A stretch of DNA of 64,000 nucleotides from Gammaproteobacteria bacterium (GCA_022360445.1 JAKSCV010000036.1:62001-126000), one strand, 5' to 3'. Positions 52,725-61,683 are shown, counted from the first letter of the stretch. The notes: generated by a model from the letters alone, not told the origin. Program-made: numbers and translations.

Positions 52725-53489
52725 TTAGGGTTTGGGTACTTCTAAGGAGGTTTCAGCCAGATTGGCGTCAATGACAATTAGAACCCGGCGGTTTCTATGT
52801 CGGCCTTCGGGTGTGGCGTTGTCATCCACCGGTCGGAATTCGCCATAGCCAACGGCAGCCATGCGTTCAGGGGCAATGCCGTTGCGCGCGAAAAACCGGA
52901 CCACGCTGGCCGCTCGGGCAGAGGATAACTCCCAGTTACTGGGAAACTTGCTGGTTAAAATCGGGGTATTATCGGTAAACCCTTCAACATGAATACGGTT
53001 GCTAAGTGTGGACAATACATCTGCGACTCGGGTTAGCAGTGTTCTGGATTTTTCTGATAAATCAGCCTGCCCCACCTGGAACAACACCTGACTTTCAATT
53101 TCGATTTCGACACGATTGGGTTGTCGGCGTAGACGAACCGACTTTCTTTCATCGAGTTGGCTCAATGTGTTTTGCAGGCTCCTTGTTAGCTGGTTAAGGA
53201 CAGCCAACTCTTCTTGCGTATGCGCCTCAGCATTTTGTTTTGGTTCTGTTACTAACACTCTTTCCAGAAGGCTCTGGTGCGATGCCTGGGTTTTTGTGGT
53301 TGGTTTGAAGGCTTGGCTCAAGGCTTCAGAAATCACTTGATATTTCTCTCCGTCGAGTGAGGAAACGGAATACATGACAATAAAAAAACCCAGCAAAAGT
53401 GTAATAAAATCGGCGTAAGACACCATCCAGCGATCGTTGTTGTCCTCCTGGCGGTGGAGGTAACGTGTCAGCAAGTTATCCGGCTTCAT
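52725..53489 (-). CDS. motD: Flagellar stator protein MotD (MotB family)
   Basis: 254 residues from ATG 53489. The single transmembrane helix contains Asp27 (WMVSYADFITLLLGFFIVMY), the proton-binding residue of MotB-type stators. The C-terminal OmpA/MotB domain (about 125-245: HVEGFTDNTPI, SNWELSSARAASVVRFF, HRNRRVLIVI) anchors to peptidoglycan. It overlaps motC by 14 bp. In Pseudomonas this is MotD, the second stator set, required for swarming. Confidence 0.93.
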   Translation of the reverse strand: MKPDNLLTRYLHRQEDNNDRWMVSYADFITLLLGFFIVMYSVSSLDGEKYQVISEALSQAFKPTTKTQASHQSLLERVLVTEPKQNAEAHTQEELAVLNQLTRSLQNTLSQLDERKSVRLRRQPNRVEIEIESQVLFQVGQADLSEKSRTLLTRVADVLSTLSNRIHVEGFTDNTPILTSKFPSNWELSSARAASVVRFFARNGIAPERMAAVGYGEFRPVDDNATPEGRHRNRRVLIVIDANLAETSLEVPKP

Positions 53490-54240
53490 TGAAGAAACTC
53501 CGTAGCTTATTTTCCAGAACGCGAATATTCGCGCCTTCGGCGATACCGACAATGCCTTCAAGGACCATAGCTTGCTCAAGCACTCTGTTTTCAATAGTGC
53601 CTTTCAGCTTGTTCGCAACAGGCAGAAAGACCAGGTTGGCAAAGGCCACGCCGTAAACGGTGGCGACAAAAGCGGTTGCAATGCCATCACCCAATTTAGC
53701 GGGCTCGGTCAGGTTGTTCATGACGTGGATTAAGCCCATCACTGCACCGATAATGCCAATCGTGGGGCTATACCCTCCCATGCCTTCGAAGACCTTGGCC
53801 GCCTGCATTTCCTTGTATTCTTTGGCGCTGATTTCAACTTCCAGGATTTGTCGTATTTCGAGGGCCTTGTGGCCGTCTGCCAGTAGCATCATGCCTTTAC
53901 GAGTGAAGAGGTCGCCCTCGCGGCTGGCAAGCCTTTCCAGCGCGAGTGGGCCATCTTTGCGGGCAATTTCTGCCCATTCCAGTACTTTGTCGATGTGTTC
54001 GTCGTGGTCAAAGCGGGGGGAACGTACGACCCATGTCAACATTTCCATCGCACGCTTAAAAATGCTGGGTGGTGTTTGCAGCATCACGGCGCCCACCGTG
54101 CCGCCTACGACCACAAGAAATGCTGTACCTTGGATTAAAGCACCTAACTGGCCGCCTTCCAGCATGTTTCCGCCGGCTAATGCGGCAAAAGCGATGAGAA
54201 AACCGGTAATACTGAGCGCATCAAAACGACCCGATTTCAT
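53476..54240 (-). CDS. motC: Flagellar stator protein MotC (MotA family)
   Basis: 254 residues from ATG 54240, with AGGGAAG nine bases upstream. Four membrane spans (about 6-24, 33-52, 148-168, 178-202), the cytoplasmic loop with RSPRFDHDEHIDKVLEWAE and a conserved Pro-Gly pair near YSPTIGIIGAVMGLI. Together with MotD it forms the torque-generating stator. Upstream, where Pseudomonas has cheB, this gene is preceded by yheS, so the cluster is separated from cheYZAB. Confidence 0.93.
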   Translation of the reverse strand: MKSGRFDALSITGFLIAFAALAGGNMLEGGQLGALIQGTAFLVVVGGTVGAVMLQTPPSIFKRAMEMLTWVVRSPRFDHDEHIDKVLEWAEIARKDGPLALERLASREGDLFTRKGMMLLADGHKALEIRQILEVEISAKEYKEMQAAKVFEGMGGYSPTIGIIGAVMGLIHVMNNLTEPAKLGDGIATAFVATVYGVAFANLVFLPVANKLKGTIENRVLEQAMVLEGIVGIAEGANIRVLENKLRSFFNEAG

Positions 54241-54387
54241 GCGTTTAAACTTCCCTAAAATGTGATTGACGTGATCCTGACGGGCAGCGGCCCTTGCAGA
54301 AGTGATAAACAAGAAGCAGGCCAACTTTGATCAGTTGCACCTGTTGGGAAGCGATTTAGAAGGAGCTGAGGTGAAAGAAACGTTAAT

Positions 54388-56295
54388 TTAATCAGTGGAT
54401 TGGCTTAGTATTTCTATCTTTTCGCTTAAGTTTAACCAGTCATTTTCGGCTTGTTCATAAGCTTTTTTCAGGTCGGCTTGTTCCGTCAATGTGGCTTTGA
54501 GGCGGCCTTTATTTTCCGCTTGGTAGATGTGTTCATCCAGCAAGGTTTGCTCAACACGCTTGAGGTGGGACTCTATCCCGGCCATGGTTTTCTCAACCGA
54601 TTGCAATTGTTTTTTAAACGGTTGAAGTGCTTGGCGGCGTTCCGCCTCTGCCCGTTTTTTTTGCTTCCGAGCGACACTGCTCTGGTCGGATTGAGGAGGC
54701 TGATCATCCGCCACAGGTGTTTGCGCTAACGGCTGAGAAAGGTATCTGGCGTAGTCATCCAGGTCTCCTTCAAAGCTCGTTGCTTGATTTGAATTGACCA
54801 ACAGAAACGTATCGCAAACCGAGCGCAACATGTGCCGATCGTGCGATACGATCACCATTGCGCCGTCAAAACTTTGCAGGGCAACGGCCAGCGCATGCCG
54901 CATCTCCAAGTCCAAATGGTTGGTGGGTTCGTCCAGCAATAATAGGTTCGGTTTTTGATAAACCAGCATTGCCAGCACCAGCCGGGCTTTTTCGCCACCT
55001 GAAAAAACCGCTGTTTTGCTTAAGGCCATGTCGCCGGAAAAGCCAAAGTGCCCTAGATGCTGGCGCAAGTCACCTTCGCGTGCGGTTGGATCCAGTGACT
55101 GAATGTGAGCTAGGGGAGTTTGGTCTGGCTTTAAAGTTTCGAGCGTGTGTTGTGCAAAATAACCGCATGAAAGCTCCTTAGCGCGATGGATGTGGCCCGA
55201 TAGAGCCGGGAGCTCGCCTGCCAGGAGTTTGATTAATGTGGATTTTCCTGCCCCGTTGGGGCCCAGTAAGCCGATGCGATCGCCTGGTGAGAACGTTAAA
55301 TTCAGGGCTTTGAGCAACGGCGTGTGCTGGTAACCGGTGCTGACTTCATCAAGTTGCAGCAAGGTATGGGGCTGTTTAGTGGGTGAAAAAAACTGAAAGC
55401 TAAAAGGTGAGTCACTATGAGCGGCTGCGATCAGCTCCATTTTTTCCAATGTTTTCAATCGGCTCTGAGCCTGTTTGGCTTTGGTGGCCTTTGCGCGGAA
55501 TCGGTCAACATAGTGTTGCAGGTGTTTAATGTCGCGTTGCTGTTTTTCGTGAGCCGCTTGCTGGGCCGCCAGTTGTTCAGATCGCTGGTGTTCAAAAGCC
55601 GTGTAATTGCCGGTATAGAGTTTCAGGCTTTGTTGCTCGATGTGGCCAATGTGGGTGGTCACACTGTCCAGGAAATCGCGGTCGTGTGAGATAAGCAGCA
55701 ATGTGCCCGGATACTGTTTGAGCCAACTTTCCAGCCAAATAACCGCATCAAGGTCCAGGTGATTGGTTGGCTCATCTAAAAGTAACAGGTCAGACCGGCA
55801 CATTAAGGCTTGAGCCAGATTGAGGCGCATCCGCCAGCCGCCAGAAAAAGTGTTGACCGGTTTGATTTGTGCCTCTGAGCTAAACCCTAACCCAGCTAAA
55901 AGTTTGGCCGCTCTTGCCGGCGCAGAATACCCGTCGATAGTTTCGAGTTCGCTATGCAAACGACCTATTTGCGCGCCATCGTTAGCCTGCTCTGCTTTGG
56001 TTAATGCCTGCTGAAGCTGTCGGAGGGCCTTGTCACCATCCATCACATACTCAATAGCCGGTGTCCCAGTGGCCGGTGTGTCCTGCCCAACGTGGGCTGT
56101 GACAAGGTGAGCCGGCAGCTGGACATTACCCGTGTCTGGTTGTAAATCGCCGAGTAATAGTGCGAACAGGCTGGATTTGCCGGTGCCATTTGCACCGGTA
56201 ATACCCACCCGCTGGCCCGCGTGGATGGTTAATGTCGCATGATCGAAGAGTGTGCGTACACCGCGGCGTAGCGTTAATGCGTTAAAGGTCAGCAT
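54388..56295 (-). CDS. yheS: ABC-F family ATPase YheS
   Basis: 635 residues from ATG 56295. Two ABC cassettes: Walker A GITGANGTGKSS (about 33-44) and GLLGPNGAGKST (second half), signatures TFSGGWRMRLNLAQAL and VFSGGEKARLVLAM, each followed by LLLLDEPTNHLDL; the linker between cassettes is KATKAKQAQSRLKTLEKMEL, and a coiled-coil C-terminus follows. ABC-F proteins act on ribosomes rather than as transporters; YheS is the third E. coli member. 147 bp separate it from motC and 11 bp from the upstream MFS gene. Confidence 0.94.
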   Translation of the reverse strand: MLTFNALTLRRGVRTLFDHATLTIHAGQRVGITGANGTGKSSLFALLLGDLQPDTGNVQLPAHLVTAHVGQDTPATGTPAIEYVMDGDKALRQLQQALTKAEQANDGAQIGRLHSELETIDGYSAPARAAKLLAGLGFSSEAQIKPVNTFSGGWRMRLNLAQALMCRSDLLLLDEPTNHLDLDAVIWLESWLKQYPGTLLLISHDRDFLDSVTTHIGHIEQQSLKLYTGNYTAFEHQRSEQLAAQQAAHEKQQRDIKHLQHYVDRFRAKATKAKQAQSRLKTLEKMELIAAAHSDSPFSFQFFSPTKQPHTLLQLDEVSTGYQHTPLLKALNLTFSPGDRIGLLGPNGAGKSTLIKLLAGELPALSGHIHRAKELSCGYFAQHTLETLKPDQTPLAHIQSLDPTAREGDLRQHLGHFGFSGDMALSKTAVFSGGEKARLVLAMLVYQKPNLLLLDEPTNHLDLEMRHALAVALQSFDGAMVIVSHDRHMLRSVCDTFLLVNSNQATSFEGDLDDYARYLSQPLAQTPVADDQPPQSDQSSVARKQKKRAEAERRQALQPFKKQLQSVEKTMAGIESHLKRVEQTLLDEHIYQAENKGRLKATLTEQADLKKAYEQAENDWLNLSEKIEILSQSTD

Positions 56296-56305
56296 TCGTA
56301 CGGTC

Positions 56306-57526
56306 TCACAAATGGGACTTAGTTTTTTGTGCGGCAATAAAGGCGCAAGCCAAACCGATTAATGCCGGAAGAAGCAGCACCCCAAAGCTGTCAGCGTAGT
56401 TGCCATATCTCTGATAAATTGCGATAAAAAGTGGGGAACCCATTAAAATACCGGTGTATGTAATGCTGAGCGAAGCCCCGGTTGCAGCACTGACTTGTCC
56501 CTCTGGACTGTATTTGGCGACTTCTGATAGATAAATGCCATTCCAACCAATGGCGGTCATGCCAAACAAAATAAAGGCCAAGTATAAGGCGGGCACTGAC
56601 CATTGAGGTGAGACGGATGAGACCACAACGGTCATGATGGAAATAATAACGCCCAGAAAAACCAGCATCCACAAGCCCCGGTTAATCCAGTCAGCAATAC
56701 CGCCCCAGAGAATCCGTCCGCTGACGCCAGCGACTTGAACAGCAGCGAGAATCGCGCCGGCCGTGAGTAAATCGATGTGGATGTCTTCCACCAGCATGGT
56801 GACCAGATACGTGGATAAATTGATCTGCAAAATGCCGTAACAAAATGCAACCAGTGAGACAAACCGGAGAACAGGGACTTGCCAGATAATCGTTAAGCCG
56901 TAAAAAGGGTTGCGCGGCAGGGGAGCGTTGGGGATGCGATCATCATCCCAGCGTGCTTGGTAGTACTGCATTGCTATAATTAATACGAGTGCCACTAACC
57001 CAACGAGCCCCAAAGCCGGTTGCCAGCCTAAATAGATTGTCGCAGAGGGAAGAATAAAGCCCGCCATAACCCCGCCGAGTGGGACTCCTGTTTGTTTAAG
57101 TGAAAAGATTAGACTTCGTCGCTTGACCGGTACCAGACGCATCAGTAAGTGTGAAGCGGATGGGTTGGTCAGGCCATAACCTATGCCGATAAATAAGGAT
57201 CCGAGTGCAATGCCGGCAACATGCGGCACCATCAACAGTGTTGAGCCCAACAACGTTAAGAGCATACTCCATTGACTGATGCGACAAGCGCCGTAGCGCA
57301 CAACAAAGGCACCCGCGAGCATGGCACTCACCATGGCAAAGCCGTAAATCAGGCTGGCCTGGTAGCCCACGAGCACCGTTGGGACACCCAGCGCGCTCGC
57401 AACTTCAGGCGCAATTGACGCCACTGAAAGCGTCGCCATCGCTGCAACCGCCTGAACCAGCGTGGTCAGAATCACAGCTGGCATCGCGCTTCGCAGAGAC
57501 AGTTCTTCGGTGGCGATTGGAGACAC
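56306..57526 (-). CDS. MFS transporter
   Basis: About 407 residues with twelve hydrophobic spans. Typical MFS marks: GYQASLIYGFAMVSAMLAG in the first helices, the loop SHLLMRLVPVKRRSLIFSLK, and the second half beginning at VPVLRFVSLVAF. The start is uncertain: GTG 57526 has AGG nine bases upstream; GTG 57568 and ATG 57484 are alternatives. Direction of transport and substrate are unknown. An inverted pair of GTTGACAGCCGGC-type elements lies upstream (57575-57612), shared with the divergent two-component genes, so it may belong to their regulon. Confidence 0.8.
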   Translation of the reverse strand: MSPIATEELSLRSAMPAVILTTLVQAVAAMATLSVASIAPEVASALGVPTVLVGYQASLIYGFAMVSAMLAGAFVVRYGACRISQWSMLLTLLGSTLLMVPHVAGIALGSLFIGIGYGLTNPSASHLLMRLVPVKRRSLIFSLKQTGVPLGGVMAGFILPSATIYLGWQPALGLVGLVALVLIIAMQYYQARWDDDRIPNAPLPRNPFYGLTIIWQVPVLRFVSLVAFCYGILQINLSTYLVTMLVEDIHIDLLTAGAILAAVQVAGVSGRILWGGIADWINRGLWMLVFLGVIISIMTVVVSSVSPQWSVPALYLAFILFGMTAIGWNGIYLSEVAKYSPEGQVSAATGASLSITYTGILMGSPLFIAIYQRYGNYADSFGVLLLPALIGLACAFIAAQKTKSHL

Positions 57527-57574
57527 GCAGAATAACCTGAAAAGTGTAAAGCAGCACAGTCTGTTCACTCACCT

Positions 57575-57612
57575 GCCGGCTGTCAACTGAAAAGCCTTCA
57601 TTGACCGCCGGT
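57575..57612. promoter_or_regulatory. Inverted TTGACnGCCGG elements in the MFS/two-component divergent region
   Basis: Reading the minus strand, TTGACAGCCGGC lies at 57586-57575; on the plus strand, TTGACCGCCGG lies at 57601-57611. They face away from one another with 14 bases between. The minus copy, extended to GTTGACAGCCGGC, recurs exactly at 59702-59714 upstream of the chalcone-isomerase-like gene. They may be -35 regions or a regulator's binding site; no matching -10 was found. Confidence 0.5.
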
Positions 57613-57657
57613 TACGGTACTTTCTTTTTCCTTCTGGTGCCCTTTAGAATAACCGCC

Positions 57658-58353
57658 ATGAACAGTGCACCCATCCGACTACTCGTCATTGAAGACAACG
57701 TCGATATCGCAACCCTCATCGGTGACTATTTTGAACCGCGCGGCTACATCCTGGATTTTGCCTACGACGGCGTCACCGGATTGCATCTGGCGGTGACTAA
57801 CACTTACGATGTGGTTGTGCTGGATCTGGCCCTGCCGGGCATGGACGGTCTGGCGCTTTGCGACAAACTACGCCGCGACGCCAACTCTAGCGTGCCGGTA
57901 CTGATGTTAACCGCGCGCGACACACTGGATGACAAACTCAGCGGCTTCGCCTCCGGAGCCGATGACTATCTGGTTAAACCCTTCGATTTGCCGGAGCTTG
58001 AAGTGCGCGTTCAGGCCTTGTGGCGGCGCACAGTTGGACACACAGAAACGCTGTTAGCGGTATGCGACCTGAGTCTGGACACCAGCACCCTGGTGATCAA
58101 ACGTGATGGGCAAACTATTGCTCTAAACCCGGTGCGCCTGCGGATATTGGAGCTATTGATGTCTCGAAGTCCTGAAGTGGTTACGCGGCGTGATATTGAG
58201 CGTCACATCTGGGGTGAGGAGCAAGAGGACAGCGACACTCTGCGCACGCACATGTCAGCCATTCGGCGGGCGGTGGACAAACCGTTTGCCGAGCCGTTAA
58301 TCCGCACCATTCATGGCATTGGTTACCGAATCTGTGCACCTGATGAAGCTTAA
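57658..58353 (+). CDS. OmpR-family response regulator (lipid-operon associated)
   Basis: 231 residues from ATG 57658. Receiver with Asp56 (VVLDLALPGMDGL), acidic pair in VIEDNVD, MLTARDTLDD and Lys in VKPFDLPELE; winged-helix domain about 130-228 (VRLRILELLMSRSPEVVTRR, RTHMSAIRRAVDKPF, IRTIHGIGYRI). It overlaps the kinase gene by 11 bp and stands directly before the lipid-modification operon in the same direction, so it is the natural candidate to control it. Confidence 0.92.
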   Translation: MNSAPIRLLVIEDNVDIATLIGDYFEPRGYILDFAYDGVTGLHLAVTNTYDVVVLDLALPGMDGLALCDKLRRDANSSVPVLMLTARDTLDDKLSGFASGADDYLVKPFDLPELEVRVQALWRRTVGHTETLLAVCDLSLDTSTLVIKRDGQTIALNPVRLRILELLMSRSPEVVTRRDIERHIWGEEQEDSDTLRTHMSAIRRAVDKPFAEPLIRTIHGIGYRICAPDEA

Positions 58354-59605
58354 CCCCGGGATCAAAACCCGCATCGCGCTGATCTTTCTGTTCCAGGGTG
58401 TACTGATCAGCCTCGCCGCAGTGGGAAGCCTGTTTGCTGCCAGCTACGTCATTGAAAAAATACTGGTGGAAGAAGCGTTGGCACTCGAATCCGAGTATTT
58501 TATCGACAATGTTCAGCAGAATCCGCGGTATCCATTGCCACTGACCAAAAACCTGACCGGCTACCGCGCCTCAGGTGACAACGTGCCGCCGGAACTGACT
58601 GGCCTCGGACCGGGTTTTCACCGCAACGTCGAGATCACCTCACTCAACTCCAACCGCCCGGTTTACGTCTCCCGGTTCGCCGACGATACACTGTTCCTGC
58701 TCTACGGCGAACAGAGCATTGATGCGCTGGTATATTATTTCGGGTTGTTGCCACTGGCTACGGTGCTGGTGGTGCTTTACCTCATGGCAGGCCTCGGCTA
58801 CATTTTCGCGCGCCGGGCCGTGTCACCCGTTGTTGCCTTGGCCCGCCAAGTAAAAACCCTGAAGCCGGGGGAAACCCGTCAACTCAAACTGCCCCAAAAC
58901 AATGACGAAGTCGGTACCCTGGCCGCTGCACTGGAGCAGTACGCCCAACGCATGACCGACGCGTTAGAGCGTGAACAGCAGTTCACCAGCGATGTCAGCC
59001 ACGAATTACGTACACCACTCACCGTCCTGAATGGTGCTGTGCAAGTACTGTTGGGAAGCCCCGAATTGACCGACTTCCAGCGAGACAAGCTGCGGATGAT
59101 GCAACGCTCCATTCGTGACATGAACGAGCTGATCCCCGTGTTGCTGCTGATTGCCCGTGAGCATGACCCGACATCCGCTCGCAGTGAACCCTGCAACCTA
59201 GCCGATGTGGTTAACCAGGAGATTGAAAACCACTGCGCCCTGTTGGCCAACAAACCCGTCGAGGTGCGTTTTCTGCGCCACGCTGACCGTGAACTGAACA
59301 CGGTGCCGCAGGCGCTTTCTATCGTGATTGGTAACCTGATCCGTAACGCCTTTCTCTACACAGAGTCGGGCGAAGTGGTGGTCACGTTGCAATCCAAGCG
59401 GCTATTGGTTGAGGACACCGGCACGGGCATTCAGAATGCTGACTTACCGCATCTGTTTAAACGCCATATTCGTGGCCGTGGACAAAGCCAGCCCGGCCAG
59501 GGCATTGGGCTGGCGCTGGTCAAACAACTGTGCGACCGCTTCGGTTGGCGAATCACGGTTCAAAACAGCGCCTCTGGCGGCGTCATTGCCGCGCTGGAGT
59601 TCTAG
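58343..59605 (+). CDS. Sensor histidine kinase (lipid-operon associated)
   Basis: 420 residues from ATG 58343. Membrane spans about 10-34 and 132-154 enclose a periplasmic sensor of about 95 residues. HAMP (about 155-208), HisKA with His220 (FTSDVSHELRTPLTVLNGA), HATPase with NLIRNAFLY, VEDTGTG and GQGIGLALVK. The sensor domain is small and matches no ligand family I recognise. It is paired with the preceding response regulator and followed by 150 bp of non-coding sequence. Confidence 0.92.
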   Translation: MKLNPGIKTRIALIFLFQGVLISLAAVGSLFAASYVIEKILVEEALALESEYFIDNVQQNPRYPLPLTKNLTGYRASGDNVPPELTGLGPGFHRNVEITSLNSNRPVYVSRFADDTLFLLYGEQSIDALVYYFGLLPLATVLVVLYLMAGLGYIFARRAVSPVVALARQVKTLKPGETRQLKLPQNNDEVGTLAAALEQYAQRMTDALEREQQFTSDVSHELRTPLTVLNGAVQVLLGSPELTDFQRDKLRMMQRSIRDMNELIPVLLLIAREHDPTSARSEPCNLADVVNQEIENHCALLANKPVEVRFLRHADRELNTVPQALSIVIGNLIRNAFLYTESGEVVVTLQSKRLLVEDTGTGIQNADLPHLFKRHIRGRGQSQPGQGIGLALVKQLCDRFGWRITVQNSASGGVIAALEF

Positions 59606-59660
59606 CCACCACACTCACAAAAACGCCACCTAAAATAGCGCACGACTGCACTTCAAAAAA

Positions 59661-59714
59661 TCACACGCGTTCACATTTTTTTCACACTTTTTTCGCGTTT
59701 TGTTGACAGCCGGC
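59661..59714 (+). promoter_or_regulatory. Three phased TCACA repeats and TTGACAGCCGGC before the lipid operon
   Basis: TCACA occurs at 59661, 59671 and 59682, that is every 10-11 bp, the helical spacing typical of OmpR/PhoB-family binding sites. TTGACAGCCGGC follows at 59703-59714, 42 bases before the first gene. A standard -10 at 16-18 bp spacing is not visible. The arrangement suggests an activator-dependent promoter controlled by the adjacent two-component system. Confidence 0.5.
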
Positions 59715-59755
59715 TGCGTAAACTGGCCCCCAACATCAAACCGTGGAGGTGGCAA

Positions 59756-60289
59756 ATGTGGCGTTTTATCGTACGACTGTTGTGGGTTGGACTGTTCGTT
59801 GGCCAAACACAGGCAACAGCGTTTGATGCAGCCCTGGAACGGGATCTGTTCCAGAAAAACGATCTCAGCAAGGGTGGCGAAACTCAGTTCAGTTGGTTCG
59901 GTCTGAAAGTCTACGACATCGCCCTGTGGTGGTCGGCCGACAACTACGACAACAGCGAAAAAGCAGCCCTGACCATTCGCTACCTCCGAGATATCCCGGC
60001 CGACAATCTGATCGCCGAAACACGCAAACAATGGCACCAACAGGGTAAGGTCACGGTTGCCCAGGAAACCGCCTGGTCCCAACGCCTGAAACAGCTGTGG
60101 CCTGATGTAAGCAAGGGCGATGTACTGACCGTGTACGTCGAATCGGGTCAGGAAAGCCTGTTCTACGCCAACGACCAACCACTTGGCAGCGTGGCAGACT
60201 CGGCATTCGGCCCAGCTTTTTTATCAATCTGGCTGTCTGACCGCGCCAAGTATCCAAAACTGCGCGAACAACTGCTGGGTCAGCAGTAA
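59756..60289 (+). CDS. Chalcone-isomerase-like periplasmic protein
   Basis: 177 residues with GGAGGT at 59745-59750. Signal peptide about 1-20 (LLWVGLFVGQTQA). The chalcone-isomerase-like pattern appears in QFSWFGLKVYDIALWWSA and TIRYLRDIPADNLIAETRKQ, ending PAFLSIWLSDRAKYPKLREQ. Bacterial members are exported proteins of unknown activity; the fold can bind fatty acids. It is first in an operon for lipid modification, so fatty-acid binding is more likely than flavonoid chemistry. Confidence 0.82.
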   Translation: MWRFIVRLLWVGLFVGQTQATAFDAALERDLFQKNDLSKGGETQFSWFGLKVYDIALWWSADNYDNSEKAALTIRYLRDIPADNLIAETRKQWHQQGKVTVAQETAWSQRLKQLWPDVSKGDVLTVYVESGQESLFYANDQPLGSVADSAFGPAFLSIWLSDRAKYPKLREQLLGQQ

Positions 60290-60322
60290 TCTAAAGTCGA
60301 CTATCAACACGGAATTATCATC

Positions 60323-60898
60323 ATGCGCTTTACATTGATGCAACACTGGTCTCGGCCACTACTGATATTGGGGATTGCTATGAGTTTACTGATAAGCGGG
60401 TGCAGTACTACACGGGTAGACACCTACCGTGACATTCAACCGAAACTGGATCTGCGGGACTATTTTGACGGCGAGGTCATCGCCTGGGGTGTATTGCAAA
60501 ACTGGCGCGGACAGATGACGCGGTATTTTACGGTGCACATGGTCGCCACCTGGGAAGGCAACGTATTAACGCTTGAGGAGCGCTTTGACTATAACGACGG
60601 AGAAACCGACGAACGCACCTGGGCCATCACTCAACTGGAAGATGGCCGCTACGTCGGTGACGCCGGCGATATCGTCGGCAAAGCCAGTGGTCAGGCTGCT
60701 GGTAACGCCCTGAATTGGCGCTACACCTTAGCCTTGCCCGTCGATGGCAAAGTCTACAACATTCATTTCGATGACTGGATGTGGCAACTGAACGACGAGA
60801 TTCTCGTGAACCGTGCTGTGATGAAAAAGTTCGGCTTTAAGGTGGCCGAACTGAGCATCTTCTTTCAGAAAAAACCCTCGGCGGAGGGTTCGCAATGA
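60323..60898 (+). CDS. DUF3833-family lipoprotein
   Basis: 191 residues. A lipoprotein signal (LLILGIAMSLLISGCSTTR, lipidated Cys at about 27) is followed by the DUF3833 pattern DLRDYFDGEVIAWGVLQNWRG and VTLEERFDYNDGETDERTW. The family is found repeatedly next to cyclopropane-synthase-like genes; function unknown. Likely outer-membrane-attached and lipid-binding. It is 33 bp after the chalcone-isomerase-like gene and overlaps the SDR gene by four bases. Confidence 0.85.
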   Translation: MRFTLMQHWSRPLLILGIAMSLLISGCSTTRVDTYRDIQPKLDLRDYFDGEVIAWGVLQNWRGQMTRYFTVHMVATWEGNVLTLEERFDYNDGETDERTWAITQLEDGRYVGDAGDIVGKASGQAAGNALNWRYTLALPVDGKVYNIHFDDWMWQLNDEILVNRAVMKKFGFKVAELSIFFQKKPSAEGSQ

Positions 60899-61683
60899 AA
60901 ACGCGTGGCCAACGAAATCATGCCGCTTTGGATGGCCGCCGGATCTGGATTACCGGTGCGTCCAGCGGTATCGGCGCGGCGCTGGTGGAAGCCCTTGCAA
61001 ACTACGATGTTCAACTGGTCATCAGCGCCCGAAGCGAAGAGCCGCTGAACACGTTGGCGCAGAAAATCGGCACCGAGCGTTGCCGTGTTGCTACGGCGGA
61101 TTTATCCACCCGAGAGGGGAATCAGCAGTGCGCATCTGTGATCACAGAACAACTCGGGGGTATAGATACCATCATCCTTAACGCTGGCAACTGTGAGTAC
61201 GTTGACGTCAGCCAGTTCAACTACCAGACCTTTGCCAACATGCTGCAGACCAACGTCATGAGTCAGGTGTACGGCATCGAAGCGACATTGCCGCTGCTGC
61301 GTCAATCAAACCAAGGCCATATCGTCGGTGTTTCCAGTCAGGCCGGGCGACTGGGCCTGACGCGATCGGAAGCCTACGGTGCCAGTAAAGCGGCCATCCA
61401 CAACATGCTGGAAGCGCTGCGGGTTGACCTGAAAGAGGAAGGTATCGATGTCAGTGCCATTTACCCCGGTTTCGTCAAAACGCCGCTCACCGACCGCAAC
61501 GACTTCCCAATGCCGTTTTTGGTATCGCCAGAGGCCGCCGCTCGGGTCATTGTAGACGGCATAGCGCAACGGCGGGCTGAAATACATTTTCCCAGGCGTT
61601 TGTCGGCCTTGATCGCCCTGGCGGCCTGGTTGCCGGCATCCTGGTATACCCGGTTGGCTCAATCGATGGTGCGCCCGACATGA
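60895..61683 (+). CDS. SDR-family oxidoreductase of the lipid operon
   Basis: 262 residues. TGASSGIGAALVEAL (about 20-34) binds NAD(P), ILNAGN corresponds to NNAG, and VSSQAGRLGLTRSEAYGASK contains the catalytic Ser-Tyr-Lys. The C-terminal LIALAAWLPASWYTRL is hydrophobic and could contact the membrane. Substrate is probably a lipid-linked hydroxyl or ketone, from context. Both ends overlap neighbours by four bases (ATGA), so translation is coupled. Confidence 0.9.
   Translation: MKTRGQRNHAALDGRRIWITGASSGIGAALVEALANYDVQLVISARSEEPLNTLAQKIGTERCRVATADLSTREGNQQCASVITEQLGGIDTIILNAGNCEYVDVSQFNYQTFANMLQTNVMSQVYGIEATLPLLRQSNQGHIVGVSSQAGRLGLTRSEAYGASKAAIHNMLEALRVDLKEEGIDVSAIYPGFVKTPLTDRNDFPMPFLVSPEAAARVIVDGIAQRRAEIHFPRRLSALIALAAWLPASWYTRLAQSMVRPT

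Noticed and set aside
53660-54265. 201-codon open frame on the plus strand
   Set aside because: It lies wholly opposite motC, whose protein is clearly conserved; the antisense product is Ser/Pro-rich with no family features.
59703-59731. TTGACA as a normal sigma-70 -35 box
   Set aside because: No -10-like hexamer occurs 16-18 bp downstream (the sequence there is C-rich), so it is reported only as a shared element.
59630-60178. 182-codon open frame on the minus strand
   Set aside because: Opposite the chalcone-isomerase-like gene, which has a strong ribosome site and signal peptide.
59756-60289. Flavonoid metabolism
   Set aside because: The chalcone-isomerase-like fold is exported and sits in a lipid operon; no phenylpropanoid genes are present.
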